The notes beneath the pieces are model-generated. The model saw only the letters and a list, made by a program, of their open reading frames with translations. It was not told where the DNA came from and searched no databases. This document shows positions 28,370 through 37,616 of a DNA stretch of 64,000 nt, piece by piece (the stretch's first letter is position 1; every line of letters begins with the position of its first letter). This DNA is from MFD04580-c1 sp963702995. GTDB taxonomy: Bacteria; Planctomycetota; Phycisphaerae; Tepidisphaerales; Tepidisphaeraceae. The position numbers and the translations under genes are program-made. The stretch spans positions 992,001-1,056,000 of the forward strand of contig OY969783.1 of the NCBI GenBank assembly GCA_963702995.1. Reading direction: 5' to 3'.

Positions 28370-28467
28370 CAGACTGTCGAAAAACTGGTAACAGCGACCT
28401 AACGACCGCCGTTTTTGAGAGAAAAACGAAGCATTTTCTGGCATTTTTGCGGTTTTTCGACAGTCTG
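28370..28467 (-). mobile_element. MITE-like element, copy 2 (98 bp, inverted)
   Basis: Reverse complement of copy 1 at 25077-25172. Ends are CAGACTGTCGAAAAA and TTTTTCGACAGTCTG, a perfect 15-bp terminal inverted repeat. The TAACAGCGACCTAACGACCG block is shared exactly; the other half is more diverged, with small indels. The copies flank galM and the MFS gene in opposite orientation. Confidence 0.7.
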
Positions 28468-28538
28468 TGACGGTCGCGGCGCTGGAGCACTTCCGACGGG
28501 TCGGCACACACTCTGCTTCGCCAAGAAAAGAGGCCCCA

Positions 28539-30563
28539 GTGAAATTGACGACCTGCTCCATCACCGTGACGCTCCTTGCCTTCGCGTTCCCCGCGCTGGC
28601 CGCGCCGGAAAAGCCCGCGACGCGCCCCGCCACGACGCCGGTCAAGGCCCCCACCCCGCGCTTCTCCGAACTGAAGCCCGCCGACCGCGACGCGCTGAAG
28701 GCCGGCCTGGATCAGTTGGGAAAGCAGATCGACATCGCTCGACACGAGCTGGCCGGGAAGCCCGACCTGCTGGCCCTCATGCCGGACGTGCTGATCTATC
28801 AGAACGCCGTCCGATACCCCGCCGTGTACAACGACCCCATTGACGTGAAAAAGGCGAAAGCGGCGCTTGCTTACGGCCTGGAGCGCCTTGCCCAGCTCCG
28901 CGAGGGCAAATCGCCATGGGTACGAACGGGCGGGCCGCGCGGGTATGTCTCGCGGATCGATCAATCCGTCCAGCCATACCTGCTGACGATGCCCAGGCCG
29001 TACGACCCCGGCACGAAAGACGGGCCAAAAAAGTACCGCCTCGACTTCTTCTGCCACGGCCGCGGGGAGACGCTCACCGAGCTGGCGTTCATCAGCGGCA
29101 AGGGGGACAACCAGGTCGGCGCGTCCACGGTCAAGTTCCTCGTGCACCCGTACGGCCGGTTCTGCAACGCGAACAAGTTCGCGGGGGAGATCGACACGCT
29201 GGAGATCCTCGATTCGCTCAAGAAGCAATACCCGATCGATGACGACCGCGTGGTGATGTCCGGCTTCTCGATGGGCGGCGCGGCGACATGGCACCTTGCC
29301 GTCCACTACGCCGATCTGTGGGCGGCGGCCTCGCCCGGCGCGGGCTTCGCCGAGACGCGGCTCTACCAGCACCTGTCGCCCGAGCAGATCGCCGCGACCC
29401 CCTGGTACGAGCGAACGCTTTGGCATTGGTACGACGCCACGGACTGGGCCGACGACCTCGCCCAATGCCCCACAATCTCTTACGCCGGCCGCCTTGATCC
29501 CCAGCAGCAGAGCGGCGACGTCATGGAGAAGGCGATGGAGGCCCAGGGCCTCAAGCTTCAGCGGGTTTACGGCCCGAACACCAAGCACGCCTATGAGAAG
29601 GGAGCGAAGGCGGAGTTGGATCAGCGGATTGACGCGATCGTGGACGCCGGCCGCAGGGCCTTCCCGGAAACCATCCGGTTCACGACGTTCACGCTTCGCT
29701 ACAACCACATGGACTGGGTCACCGTGGACGCGCTGGAAAAACATTGGGAGCGGGCGCATGTCGATGCGGCGTTCGACGCGAAACAGGGCCTGACCGCCAA
29801 GACGGCGAACGTGGCGGCCGTCACCTTCACCTTCCCCGCCGGCCACGCCCCGTTCGTATCCGGTTCCACGCCGACCGTCACGCTGGATGGCACAGCGCTG
29901 GCCAGCCCGACCGTCACGCCGGAAGGCGCCTGGTCGGCCTCCTATGCAAGAACGGCAAAGGGGTGGATGCCGGCCCCTGCGGCGGCCGCCGAGGTCGGGC
30001 TTCACAAGCGGCACGGGTTGCAGGGGCCGATCGACGATGCGTTCATGGACGCGTTCCTGTTCGTCCGCCCCACCGGCGAGCCGATGCACCCCAAGACCGG
30101 CGCCTGGGCGGAAGCGGAACTGACCCGCGCGATCGAGCAGTGGCGGAGTGTCTTCCGAGGTGAGGCCCGCGTGAAGAAAGATGACGAGCTCACCGACGCC
30201 GACATCGCCGACAACAACCTGGTCCTCTGGGGCGACCCGTCGAGCAACAAGCTGCTGGCGAAAATCGCCGACCGCCTCCCCATGAAGTGGACGCCGCGGG
30301 CCGTGACCCTCGGCAACGCGACCTTCGCGGCCGACACGCACGCCGGGATCGCCATCTACCCCAACCCGCTCAACCCAAAGCACTATGTCGTCCTGAACAG
30401 CGGCTTCACCTTCCGGGAAGGGATCAGCGTCAGCAACTCCCGCCAAGTCCCCAAGCTCCCCGACTGGGCGATCGTTGACGTGACAACCCCCGCCGACTCC
30501 CACACGCCTGGAAAGATCGCGGCCGCCGGGTTCTTCGACGAGGCGTGGAAGGAGAGAGAATAA
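28539..30563 (+). CDS. Secreted alpha/beta hydrolase, prolyl-oligopeptidase/esterase-like
   Basis: Exported 674-residue hydrolase. GTG 28539 (AGAGG about 6 bases before) gives the signal peptide KLTTCSITVTLLAFAFPALA. The catalytic domain (residues ~170-400) has DFFCHGRGETLTELAFISGK, the Asp-Asp-Asp-Arg turn YPIDDDRVVMSGFSMGGAAT with nucleophile GFSMGG, an acid in SYAGRLDPQQQSGDVM and His in GPNTKHAYEK. A C-terminal beta-rich region (~410-670) with FRFTTFTLRYNHMDWVTVDA-like segments (exactly IRFTTFTLRYNHMDWVTVDA) is shared with planctomycete carbohydrate-active esterases. Substrate unknown. The only gene on the plus strand before the convergent rhamnose operon. Confidence 0.82.
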   Translation: MKLTTCSITVTLLAFAFPALAAPEKPATRPATTPVKAPTPRFSELKPADRDALKAGLDQLGKQIDIARHELAGKPDLLALMPDVLIYQNAVRYPAVYNDPIDVKKAKAALAYGLERLAQLREGKSPWVRTGGPRGYVSRIDQSVQPYLLTMPRPYDPGTKDGPKKYRLDFFCHGRGETLTELAFISGKGDNQVGASTVKFLVHPYGRFCNANKFAGEIDTLEILDSLKKQYPIDDDRVVMSGFSMGGAATWHLAVHYADLWAAASPGAGFAETRLYQHLSPEQIAATPWYERTLWHWYDATDWADDLAQCPTISYAGRLDPQQQSGDVMEKAMEAQGLKLQRVYGPNTKHAYEKGAKAELDQRIDAIVDAGRRAFPETIRFTTFTLRYNHMDWVTVDALEKHWERAHVDAAFDAKQGLTAKTANVAAVTFTFPAGHAPFVSGSTPTVTLDGTALASPTVTPEGAWSASYARTAKGWMPAPAAAAEVGLHKRHGLQGPIDDAFMDAFLFVRPTGEPMHPKTGAWAEAELTRAIEQWRSVFRGEARVKKDDELTDADIADNNLVLWGDPSSNKLLAKIADRLPMKWTPRAVTLGNATFAADTHAGIAIYPNPLNPKHYVVLNSGFTFREGISVSNSRQVPKLPDWAIVDVTTPADSHTPGKIAAAGFFDEAWKERE

Positions 30564-30732
30564 GGATGAAGGATGAAGGATGAAGGATGAAGGATGAAGG
30601 TGAAGGATGAAGGTGAAGGCGAAGGTGAAGGTGAAGGATGAAGGTGAAGGATGAAATAAAAGGCCGCGTACCCTCCTTTGCTTCATCCTTCAGTCTTTCC
30701 TCTTCATCCTTCACCTTCATCCTTCATCCTTT
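30563..30732. repeat. GATGAAG heptamer array with inverted complement
   Basis: Tandem AAGGATG/AAGGTG units fill 30563-30653, and their complement (CTTCATC/CTTCACC) fills 30682-30732, so the transcript can fold into a long imperfect hairpin. It sits exactly between convergent genes ending at 30563 and 30717 and probably acts as a two-way terminator. A shorter relative is at 53242-53292. Confidence 0.7.
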
Positions 30733-32680
30733 CTGCGCACCTGTCTTAGGTCGTTGTTTCGATAGGCGTCGATCAGGCGCTCGAGCATCTGGGTGTCGCA
30801 GCGGATTTCGGCGCCGCGCTCGGTGTCGGCCATGAGGCGGGTTTTTTCCCACTCGCGGACGATGGAGACGCTGGGGACGATGTCCACGCCGTCGCGAACG
30901 GCCGCCTCGACCGATTCGAAGTGATGGTGCAGGGCGAGCAGGGTTCGGTCGGCTTCCAGCACCAGGGTGTAACCGTGGTCGCCGTAGGCCTCGGAGAACG
31001 CGCCGTCGATTGTGATCGCCTTGCCGCTGCGTTTGACGGGGCTCTCCCCCTTCTCAATCTTCACCGGGACGTGGCCGTTGACGATCAGCCCGCGGCCGGG
31101 GTCGCACCCGAACTCCTTGAGCACCTTCTCGCAGAACCACCCCTCGTTGATCAGCGCAAAGTACGGGTTCTTCGTCTCGTGGTGCGAATGCTCGTCCTCA
31201 ATGAAATCCCGCTCCAGCGTCGCGAGGCGATCCTTGCCGAACAGGGGAGAGCGCGGCCCGCTCCAGAGGTACCAGAGCAGGTCCAGGTCCTGCTGTTCGC
31301 GGCGATCCAGCGCCCTGAGCACCGATTTTTCGATGGCCTCGAACATCCGGCGGCCGGCCAGCGGCTGGCCGTCGATGACCAGCGGCAAGAAGGCCCCCTT
31401 CTCGTCGCATGGCACGCAGCCGTGGAAGATCAGGTGATCGTCGCGATTGAGCGACATCGTCCCGTTGCCGACGATGTACCGCATATGCTCCCACAGCTTC
31501 TGGCTGCTGAGGAACGAGTTGCGAACGCGCCCCATGCACGCCTCTTCCTCCCTGGAAAGGGCGTACGGGTCGGCGGGGTTGACGGTGGGGAACAGCGTGT
31601 CGCGGAGGGGGAAGGTGACGCCATCGATCTCGATCGTTCCGCGGGCGTAATCAATGCGGTGCATCAGGCGGCGATGCCCCATCTCCCACTGCGGGTTGCG
31701 GGCGATCATCTGCCCTTCCAGCTTGAACTGCATGATGGCGGCCGCCTTCTGCATCCGGGCGACAAGGACGTCCGGCCGCATGCCGCTGGTCTTGGGGAAG
31801 AAGTGGGCGGCGGGGTCCTGCGCGTAGACGGTGCTCGCCAGGTGCTCCAGCGGGGTCAGCGGGATGCTGTACCCTTCATCCAGTTGCCCCAGGCGGCGAT
31901 AGCGCAGCGAGACGCGCAGGACGGTGCAGATCAGGGCGTCGCACCCCAGGCAGGCGCCCAGCCACGAGGCGTCATGATTGCCCCAGATGAAGCTGACATT
32001 GGGCTGCTGCCGGAGGTAGTCCACGACCTTGTCCCCGCGAGGTCCGCGATCCCAGCAGTCGCCGCCGATGATCAGTTCGTAGATCGCCAGGTTCCGGACG
32101 AGCCGCCCGATCACGTGAATCAGGTGGAGCACGCGGCCGCGGCGGAGCAGCTCATCGACGATCGCCTCGACGAACTCGCGGCCGCGTTCGGTCGTCGGCT
32201 CGTGCATCATCTCGCCGAGCAGCTCGTGGTACTCGGGCGGAAAGACTTGCGTCGCCCGTTTGAGGCTGTAGCGTGACGCAAGCACCCGCACCAGCTCGAA
32301 CTGATGCCGCAGCGTACGGACGGCGAAGGGCGCAGGTCCACCGGTTCGGTCATCGTCGCCTGAAGCCGATCGGTGACTTCGGCGGGGTAGAACGTGAGCG
32401 TGAGGAACTCCTTCAGTTCCCACTCTTCCATCCGCCCCGCGAACAGCCGCTCCACCACCGGCCGCAGCGTGCCGGAGGCGTTGTTGATGACATGACGGAG
32501 CTTCTTGTCCTCGCCGTGGATGTCGCTGATGACGTGGACCGTCCCTTTCGGCAGCGTCAGCACGGCCGACAGCCGCGCGATCTCGGCCATCGCGGCATCG
32601 ACATTGGGGAACTGGCGGGAGAGCCATCGCAGCAGCGTCAGCTCGTACCCACGGCCATCAGCATCGGCGGAAGAATCCAC
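30717..32680 (-). CDS. fbp: Fructose-1,6-bisphosphatase class III, one frameshift
   Basis: Hydrolyses fructose 1,6-bisphosphate to F6P in gluconeogenesis. The metallophosphatase fold shows VHVISDIHGEDKKL, IIGGDCWDRGPRGDKV, VSFIWGNHDASWLGA and VNGHVPVKIEKGESPVK, all metal-binding motifs being intact. About 654 residues, the class III length. The frame breaks near 32320: adding one C in CGCCC joins EPVDLRP to FAVRTLRHQFELVRV. I prefer GTG 32680; an in-frame ATG at 32710 lies within a dispersed GGCACGC repeat. It follows the rhamnose transporter genes on the same strand after 161 bases. Rhamnose breakdown yields a triose phosphate that this enzyme could help return to hexose. Confidence 0.9.
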
Positions 32681-32698
32681 GGTTCCGGTCCTAATTGG

Positions 32699-32828
32699 TA
32701 GGGCACGCATCGCGTGCCGCTACGGGTGCGCTCGCCCCAGACACAAGCTCGTTCTCAAAACGTTCGCGGATGTTCGCGTGGCCCGACGGGGAAGGCCCCC
32801 GAAGCGGCACGCATGCGTGCCCCACACG
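32699..32828. repeat. GGCACGC palindrome pair
   Basis: GGGCACGCATCGCGTGCCGCT (21 bases, 32701-32721, itself palindromic) and its near complement at 32807-32827 flank an ~85-base spacer between the binding-protein gene and fbp. A related pair is at 47488-47586. May form a transcript stem-loop. Confidence 0.55.
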
Positions 32829-32841
32829 AGCTGATCCGCTC

Positions 32842-33906
32842 TCAAAAATCGAACTGGTCGATGTTGTCTTTGGTGAACGTGAACGGCTTGCCGAGGAGGA
32901 TGTTGTCCCCCTTGATCTCGATCTTGCCGATGCGGCCGCCGTCCATGGAGGCGTCGCCGCGGTGCAACTTCCCCTTCGCCAGGCCGTCCGCCGCCAGAAC
33001 GGTCAGGTAGCCCAGGTCCATCGTGTTCCAGAGAACGATGTCGTCGGTGATGCCTTCGTGAACGTACTTCTTATTGTCGTTGGGCAGCCCCAGCCCCATC
33101 ACCAACACGCCCTTGCGGCCGGACTGCTTGACCGCCTCGGCGCTGCCCGGGACGGCGGGCGAGCAGATCGCCATGATCAGCTTCAGGTTCGGGTGTGCGT
33201 TGAGCAGCGTATTGGCCTCGTCGAACGCCTTGTCCTTCTGGTCGTCACAGGGGCGGGTGTCGATCAGCTTGATGTCGGGGTACTTATCGGCGAGGCGCTT
33301 TTCGATGTTCCGGCGCCAGTCGTTCATGTTCGAGGCCGTCAGCGAAGCGGTGATGATCGCAAACTCCCCCTTGCCACCCATCGCCTTGGCGGCGTTGTCC
33401 ATCAGCGTGTAGCCGATCCCTTCAGGCGTGGCCTGGTTAACGAAGAAGTCGCGGGCGTCGGGCTGGGCGTCAGCGTCGAAGGTGATGACCTTGATCCCCT
33501 TCTCCTTCGCCTTCTTCAAAGCGGTGGAGAGGCCGTCCTGGTTCTCGACGGCGACGGCGATGACGTCGACGCCACGGTTGATCCAGGTCTCGACGATTCG
33601 GTTCTGCTCGGTCGGGTCGGTGTTTGTGGGGCCGTCCCAGATCAGGTTGACGCCAAATTCTTTCGCGGCGTCCTCGGCCCCCTTCTGGGCGGCGACGAAA
33701 TAGGGGTTCCCCTTGCTCTTGGGCATCATCGCGACGGTCGTCTGCTTTGCCGGCGCGACGGCGCCGGAGGTTTGACCGCCGGAAGCCAGAGGCACCGCTC
33801 CCCCGCCAGCCGGCAGCGAATGGACGAGGATGAAGTTGCCGGCCGTGACGATCAGCGCCGACAGCAGGATCACCGCGCACAGCGCCGCCAGTTGAGAGTT
33901 CTTCAT
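32842..33906 (-). CDS. Sugar (rhamnose-type) ABC transporter substrate-binding protein
   Basis: Periplasmic binding protein of the RbsB/RhaS family, type I fold, 355 codons. The N-terminal anchor/signal is MKNSQLAALCAVILLSALIV. Mature landmarks: VAMMPKSKGNPYFVAAQKGA, GVNLIWDGPTNTDPTEQNRI, VDVIAVAVENQDGLSTALKK, KVITFDADAQPDARDFFVNQ, AICSPAVPGSAEAVKQSG. ATG 33906 has GAGGA 7 bases upstream. The preceding permease frame has no stop before this ATG, so as sequenced the two read as one protein; a single-base indel is the likely cause. Sugar assignment rests on the isomerase upstream. Confidence 0.85.
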   Translation of the reverse strand: MKNSQLAALCAVILLSALIVTAGNFILVHSLPAGGGAVPLASGGQTSGAVAPAKQTTVAMMPKSKGNPYFVAAQKGAEDAAKEFGVNLIWDGPTNTDPTEQNRIVETWINRGVDVIAVAVENQDGLSTALKKAKEKGIKVITFDADAQPDARDFFVNQATPEGIGYTLMDNAAKAMGGKGEFAIITASLTASNMNDWRRNIEKRLADKYPDIKLIDTRPCDDQKDKAFDEANTLLNAHPNLKLIMAICSPAVPGSAEAVKQSGRKGVLVMGLGLPNDNKKYVHEGITDDIVLWNTMDLGYLTVLAADGLAKGKLHRGDASMDGGRIGKIEIKGDNILLGKPFTFTKDNIDQFDF

Positions 33907-35010
33907 GTCCAGTTCCTCAGTCGATGTCGATCCCGCGGGCGTGCCGCGCGACGCCGGCGCGGCATGGACCGTTGTCCGCCGATCCAGGCTTAGCGACAGC
34001 AGCAGCAGGAGCCCCGTCAGGATCCCCGCCATCTCGCCGCCCAGGTGCCGCGTGAGCCAGATAGGCCGATCCGCCATCCGCAGGCCGTCCTGCAGCACCA
34101 CGATCGCCAGGAGCCCCATGATCGTGCCGACGATACTTCCCCGCCCGCCGAAGATCGACGTTCCGCCCAGCACGACGGCGGTGATGGCCAGCAGCTCATA
34201 CCCGCTGCCGAAGTCGGCCTTGGCGGCGTCCACGTGCGCTACCGCGACGACGGCCGCGACACCGGCGCAAAGGCCCGACAACAGGTAAGCCAGCGTCAGC
34301 CGCTTCGCCACCGGAATGCCGGCGTACAGCGCCCCCTCCGGAGAAAAGCCAATGGCCGACCAGGCCCGCCCGATCTTCGAGCGGTGCAGCAGCACCCAGA
34401 ACGCGACCGCCGCCCCCGCCATCAGCAGAAGCTGAACCGGCACCGGGCCGACATAGCCATTTCCGAGGAACACGAACGCGCGCGGGAACCGCGTGAACGT
34501 GTCAACGCCGCGCGTCATCCCCTCGGCCAGCCCGCGGAACAGCGAGAACGACATCAGCGTGACGATCAGCGGCGGGATTCGCAGTCGCGTGATCAGCAAG
34601 CCGTTCATCCCCCCCAGCAGCGTCGCGACGGCGATCACCAGGACAGCGGCCACCCCGACCGGTATCCCCGCGTCCCGCCAGAGCTTTCCGAGCAGCACGG
34701 CCGACAGCGCCATCAGCGAGCCGACCGACAAATCGATCCCACCGGTGACGATCACCGGCGTCATCGCCAGCGCCAGCAGCCCCACCTCCACGCCCAGCCG
34801 CTGCGTCTCGAACAGGTTGGCGACCGTGAAGAAGTTGCTCCCCAGCGCGGAGAAGATCAGCAGCTCGACGATCAGCAGCCCCAGCAGAACCCACTGCTGC
34901 GGCGACGCCATGGCCACGAACGACCAGCCCAAATCGCCAGGCGGCGAGCCCGGGACTGCGGTCTGCTGCGACGTCGATACCGACGGTGGCGGCTGGGTCG
35001 GCGCGGGCAT
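33907..35010 (-). CDS. Sugar ABC transporter permease 2 (RhaQ/RbsC type)
   Basis: Inner-membrane permease of ~350 residues with 8-10 helices: LLGLLIVELLIFSALGSNFF, LALAMTPVIVTGGIDLSVGS (family signature), NGLLITRLRIPPLIVTLMSF, LLAITAVVLGGTSIFGGRGS, IVGTIMGLLAIVVLQDGL. ATG 35010 is 2 bases after the stop of permease 1 (TGA-CC-ATG), with GGAGG upstream. Reading frame runs on through LDRRTTVHAAPASRGTPAGS into the binding protein. In the neighbouring frame a stop at 33917-33919 sits just before the binding protein's GAGGA, the normal layout, so a one-base error near 33930-33960 is likely. Confidence 0.87.
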
Positions 35011-35012
35011 GG

Positions 35013-36026
35013 TCAGTTGGCCCTCCGGTACAATCCGTCGGAGGCGACCGCCAGCAGGATGATGAGCCCCTGCACCGCTTTCTCCCACTGCGATGGGATG
35101 CCGAAGAAGTTCAGCGACGGGCCGATGGTCGTGAGCAGCGCGACCCCGATCAGGCTGCCCACGAGCGTCCCGCGGCCGCCGGAGATGGCCGTCCCACCGA
35201 CGACGACGGCCGCAATCACCTGGAGCTCCCAACCAATCCCGATGTTCGGCGCGACGTCGGTAAAGCGGACGGCGTTCAAGAGCGCCGCGAGGCCGACCAG
35301 AGCGCCCATCACCACGAAGACGAAGAAGACCACCCGAGGCGGCCGCACGCCGGCAAGCCGGGCCGCCTCCTGGTCCGAGCCGACGGCATAGACCGCCCGC
35401 CCCGCCACCAGCCATCGCGACGCGATCGCGAAGAGCGCGAAGGTGGCGGCCGCGACGGTAACGATCGTTGCCCGGCCGGCCGCCTGCGACAACCCAAACC
35501 ACTGGAAGCTGGCCGGAAGGTCGCGCACGAACTGCCCCTGAGTCGCCCAGCGGAGCGATTCGCGGAAGACGACCATCGTTGCCAAAGTGACGACGATCGA
35601 CGGAAGCCCCAGCCCGGCGATCAGCGCGCCGTTCATGGCGCCCATCACCCCGCCGACGACGATCGTCAGGATCGCCACCAGCGGCATCGGCAAGCCGGCC
35701 TTGGCGGACAAGCCCCCCAGGACCGCGCAAACGGCGTATTGCGAGCCGATGGAAATATCGATGTGCCGCGCGACGATGACGAGCGTCATCCCGACGGCCG
35801 CGATCAAGACCGGGACGGCGCTGACCCAGGTCGCGGCGAACTGGTTGGTGAAGAATGTCGGCCGCAGCGCCGCGAGCAGAAGCAAGAGAAGCCCATACGC
35901 CCCGGCGACCGAGATCTCTCGGAGGTACTGCCGCAGAAAGCTGCCCGGGTGGCCCGCCGCGGGGCCCTGGGCCAACGGGCTCTGGGCCGCCGGGCTCGCA
36001 TCGGGGGACATTGCCTGTCCGGTCAC
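35013..36026 (-). CDS. Sugar ABC transporter permease 1 (RhaP/RbsC type)
   Basis: Inner-membrane permease, 337 residues: ISVAGAYGLLLLLLAALRPT, IAAVGMTLVIVARHIDISIG (family signature), VLGGLSAKAGLPMPLVAILT, NGALIAGLGLPSIVVTLATM, IAAVVVGGTAISGGRGTLVG. GTG 36026 overlaps the ATPase stop (GTGA), which ties its translation to that gene; ATG 36011 is the alternative. It forms a heterodimer with the next permease. The two permeases have separate sequences, as in rhamnose systems, where RhaP and RhaQ differ. Confidence 0.88.
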   Translation of the reverse strand: MTGQAMSPDASPAAQSPLAQGPAAGHPGSFLRQYLREISVAGAYGLLLLLLAALRPTFFTNQFAATWVSAVPVLIAAVGMTLVIVARHIDISIGSQYAVCAVLGGLSAKAGLPMPLVAILTIVVGGVMGAMNGALIAGLGLPSIVVTLATMVVFRESLRWATQGQFVRDLPASFQWFGLSQAAGRATIVTVAAATFALFAIASRWLVAGRAVYAVGSDQEAARLAGVRPPRVVFFVFVVMGALVGLAALLNAVRFTDVAPNIGIGWELQVIAAVVVGGTAISGGRGTLVGSLIGVALLTTIGPSLNFFGIPSQWEKAVQGLIILLAVASDGLYRRAN

Positions 36027-37576
36027 GCCGCCACCTCGCTTTTCTCGCCGGGAGGGGCGTGGCCGAGGGCGAGTTCAAGCACCCGCTCCTGCGTCGCTTC
36101 CGCGCGACTGAGCTCGCCGATGACGGCGCCGGCGTGCATGACCGCGATCCGGTCGCTCATCCCCAGGACCTCGGGCAGCTCGGACGAGATCATGATGATC
36201 GCCAGCCCGCGGGCCGCCAGGTCCCCCATCAGCTTGTGAATCTCAGCCTTGGCCCCCACGTCAACGCCCTGGGTCGGCTCGTCGAGAATGATGACCGACG
36301 GCTCGGTCGCGAGCCACCGCGCCACGGCGACCTTCTGCTGATTGCCGCCGGAGAGGTTGCCGACGCGATTGTCAATCGACGGCGTTTTCGTCCCCAGCTT
36401 GCGGACGAAATCGGCCGCCACTTCGCGTTCCCTGGCGAAGTCGATCAGCCCGTACCGCGAGATGCGGTCGAGGACCGCCAGGGTTGTATTCGCGGCGATC
36501 GGCATGTCGAGGATGACGCCGTGCCGGCGCCGATCCTCCGGGACATAGGCGATGCCCAAGGCGACGGCGGTGGACGGCTGGTCGATCGTCACCGGGCGGC
36601 CGCGGAGCAGGATCTCGCCGCTGTCGGCCGCCGTCAGCCCGAATAGCACGCGAGCCAACTCTGTCCGCCCCGCGCCGACCAGCCCCGCCAGGCCCAGGAT
36701 CTCTCCCTTGCGCACCTGGATGCTCACGCCCCGCACGCCCGAGGCGGCGCACCCTATCCCGCGCGTCTCCAGGGCGACCTCGCCGGGGGTGACATCGATC
36801 TTGGGGAAGACCGAGTCCAGCGAGCGGCCGACCATCAGGCGGATCAGCTCCGAGCGATCCACCTCGGCCATCGCGCGGGTGCCGACATACGCGCCGTCCC
36901 GCAGGACGGTCACCCGATCGGCGATCCGCGGAAGCTCTTCAAGCCGGTGAGAGATGTAGATCATTCCGACGCCCTGGCTTTTCAATTCGCCGATGACGCG
37001 GAAGAGGTTATCCACCTCCCGATCGCTGAGCGACGCCGTCGGCTCGTCGAGGATCAGTGCTTTCGCATCCCCTCCGAGCGCGCTGGCGATCTCGACAAGC
37101 TGCTGCTGCGGCATCGTCAGGTGGCGAACGGGGGCATCGGGCGAGATGTTCGCGCCGACCCGCGCCAGAAGAGCCGCCGCGCGGCGCCCGCGGTCGCCCC
37201 AGCGGATCAGCCGCCAAGGGCCGCCCCGTTCCAGCCGCAGGCCGATGTTCTCGGCGACCGTCAGGTCGGGGAACAGCGCCGGCTGCTGATAGATCGCCGC
37301 GATGCCGAGCGAACGGGACAAGGCGGGCGAGTTGGCTTCGACCCCCTGGCCGCAAATCTCGATCGAGCCGGCGTCCGGGGCATGCGCGCCGGTGATGACC
37401 TTGATCAACGTGGACTTCCCCGCTCCGTTCTCGCCGATAACGGCGTGAACCTCCCCGGCCCTCAGCTCGAACGAGACGCCCTTGAGCGCGCGAACGCCGC
37501 CAAAGGATTTGGCGATCGAGTCGAGCCGAAGCAGAGTTGCAGCCGTCGTTCCCAAGGGCCCTCGTTCAATTCCCAT
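36023..37576 (-). CDS. Sugar ABC transporter ATP-binding protein (RhaT/RbsA type)
   Basis: Tandem-NBD ATPase of 517 residues driving sugar import. NBD1 has Walker A GENGAGKST, a signature region altered to HLTMPQQQLVEIASAL (in place of LSGGQ), and Walker B ALILDEPTASL. NBD2 has a degenerate Walker A (GLVGAGRTEL), signature NLSGGNQQKV and Walker B VIILDEPTQGVDVG. This asymmetry is normal for the carbohydrate-uptake family 2 ATPases. ATG 37576 has no strong SD. It lies 40 bases after the rhamnose isomerase and overlaps permease 1 by 4 bases. Confidence 0.92.
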   Translation of the reverse strand: MGIERGPLGTTAATLLRLDSIAKSFGGVRALKGVSFELRAGEVHAVIGENGAGKSTLIKVITGAHAPDAGSIEICGQGVEANSPALSRSLGIAAIYQQPALFPDLTVAENIGLRLERGGPWRLIRWGDRGRRAAALLARVGANISPDAPVRHLTMPQQQLVEIASALGGDAKALILDEPTASLSDREVDNLFRVIGELKSQGVGMIYISHRLEELPRIADRVTVLRDGAYVGTRAMAEVDRSELIRLMVGRSLDSVFPKIDVTPGEVALETRGIGCAASGVRGVSIQVRKGEILGLAGLVGAGRTELARVLFGLTAADSGEILLRGRPVTIDQPSTAVALGIAYVPEDRRRHGVILDMPIAANTTLAVLDRISRYGLIDFAREREVAADFVRKLGTKTPSIDNRVGNLSGGNQQKVAVARWLATEPSVIILDEPTQGVDVGAKAEIHKLMGDLAARGLAIIMISSELPEVLGMSDRIAVMHAGAVIGELSRAEATQERVLELALGHAPPGEKSEVAA

Positions 37577-37616
37577 GCCGGCCGCTCGGACCGGCGGCGC
37601 GCCGCCTTCGCAATCA

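Noticed and set aside
25077..28467. Composite transposon carrying galM and the MFS gene
   Set aside because: The ends are only ~97 bp, no transposase is seen, the two copies have diverged, and gene composition looks like the rest of the window.
28251..30686. Long minus-strand frame opposite the secreted hydrolase
   Set aside because: Shadow of the hydrolase; it starts in the heptamer repeat and has no family.
30921..32276. Long plus-strand frame opposite fbp
   Set aside because: FBPase motifs are complete on the minus strand; the plus frame has none.
35011..36078. N-terminal part of a very long minus frame continuing into permease 2
   Set aside because: This stretch is an out-of-frame reading of permease 1, Arg/Gly/Pro-rich; the real start of permease 2 is ATG 35010.
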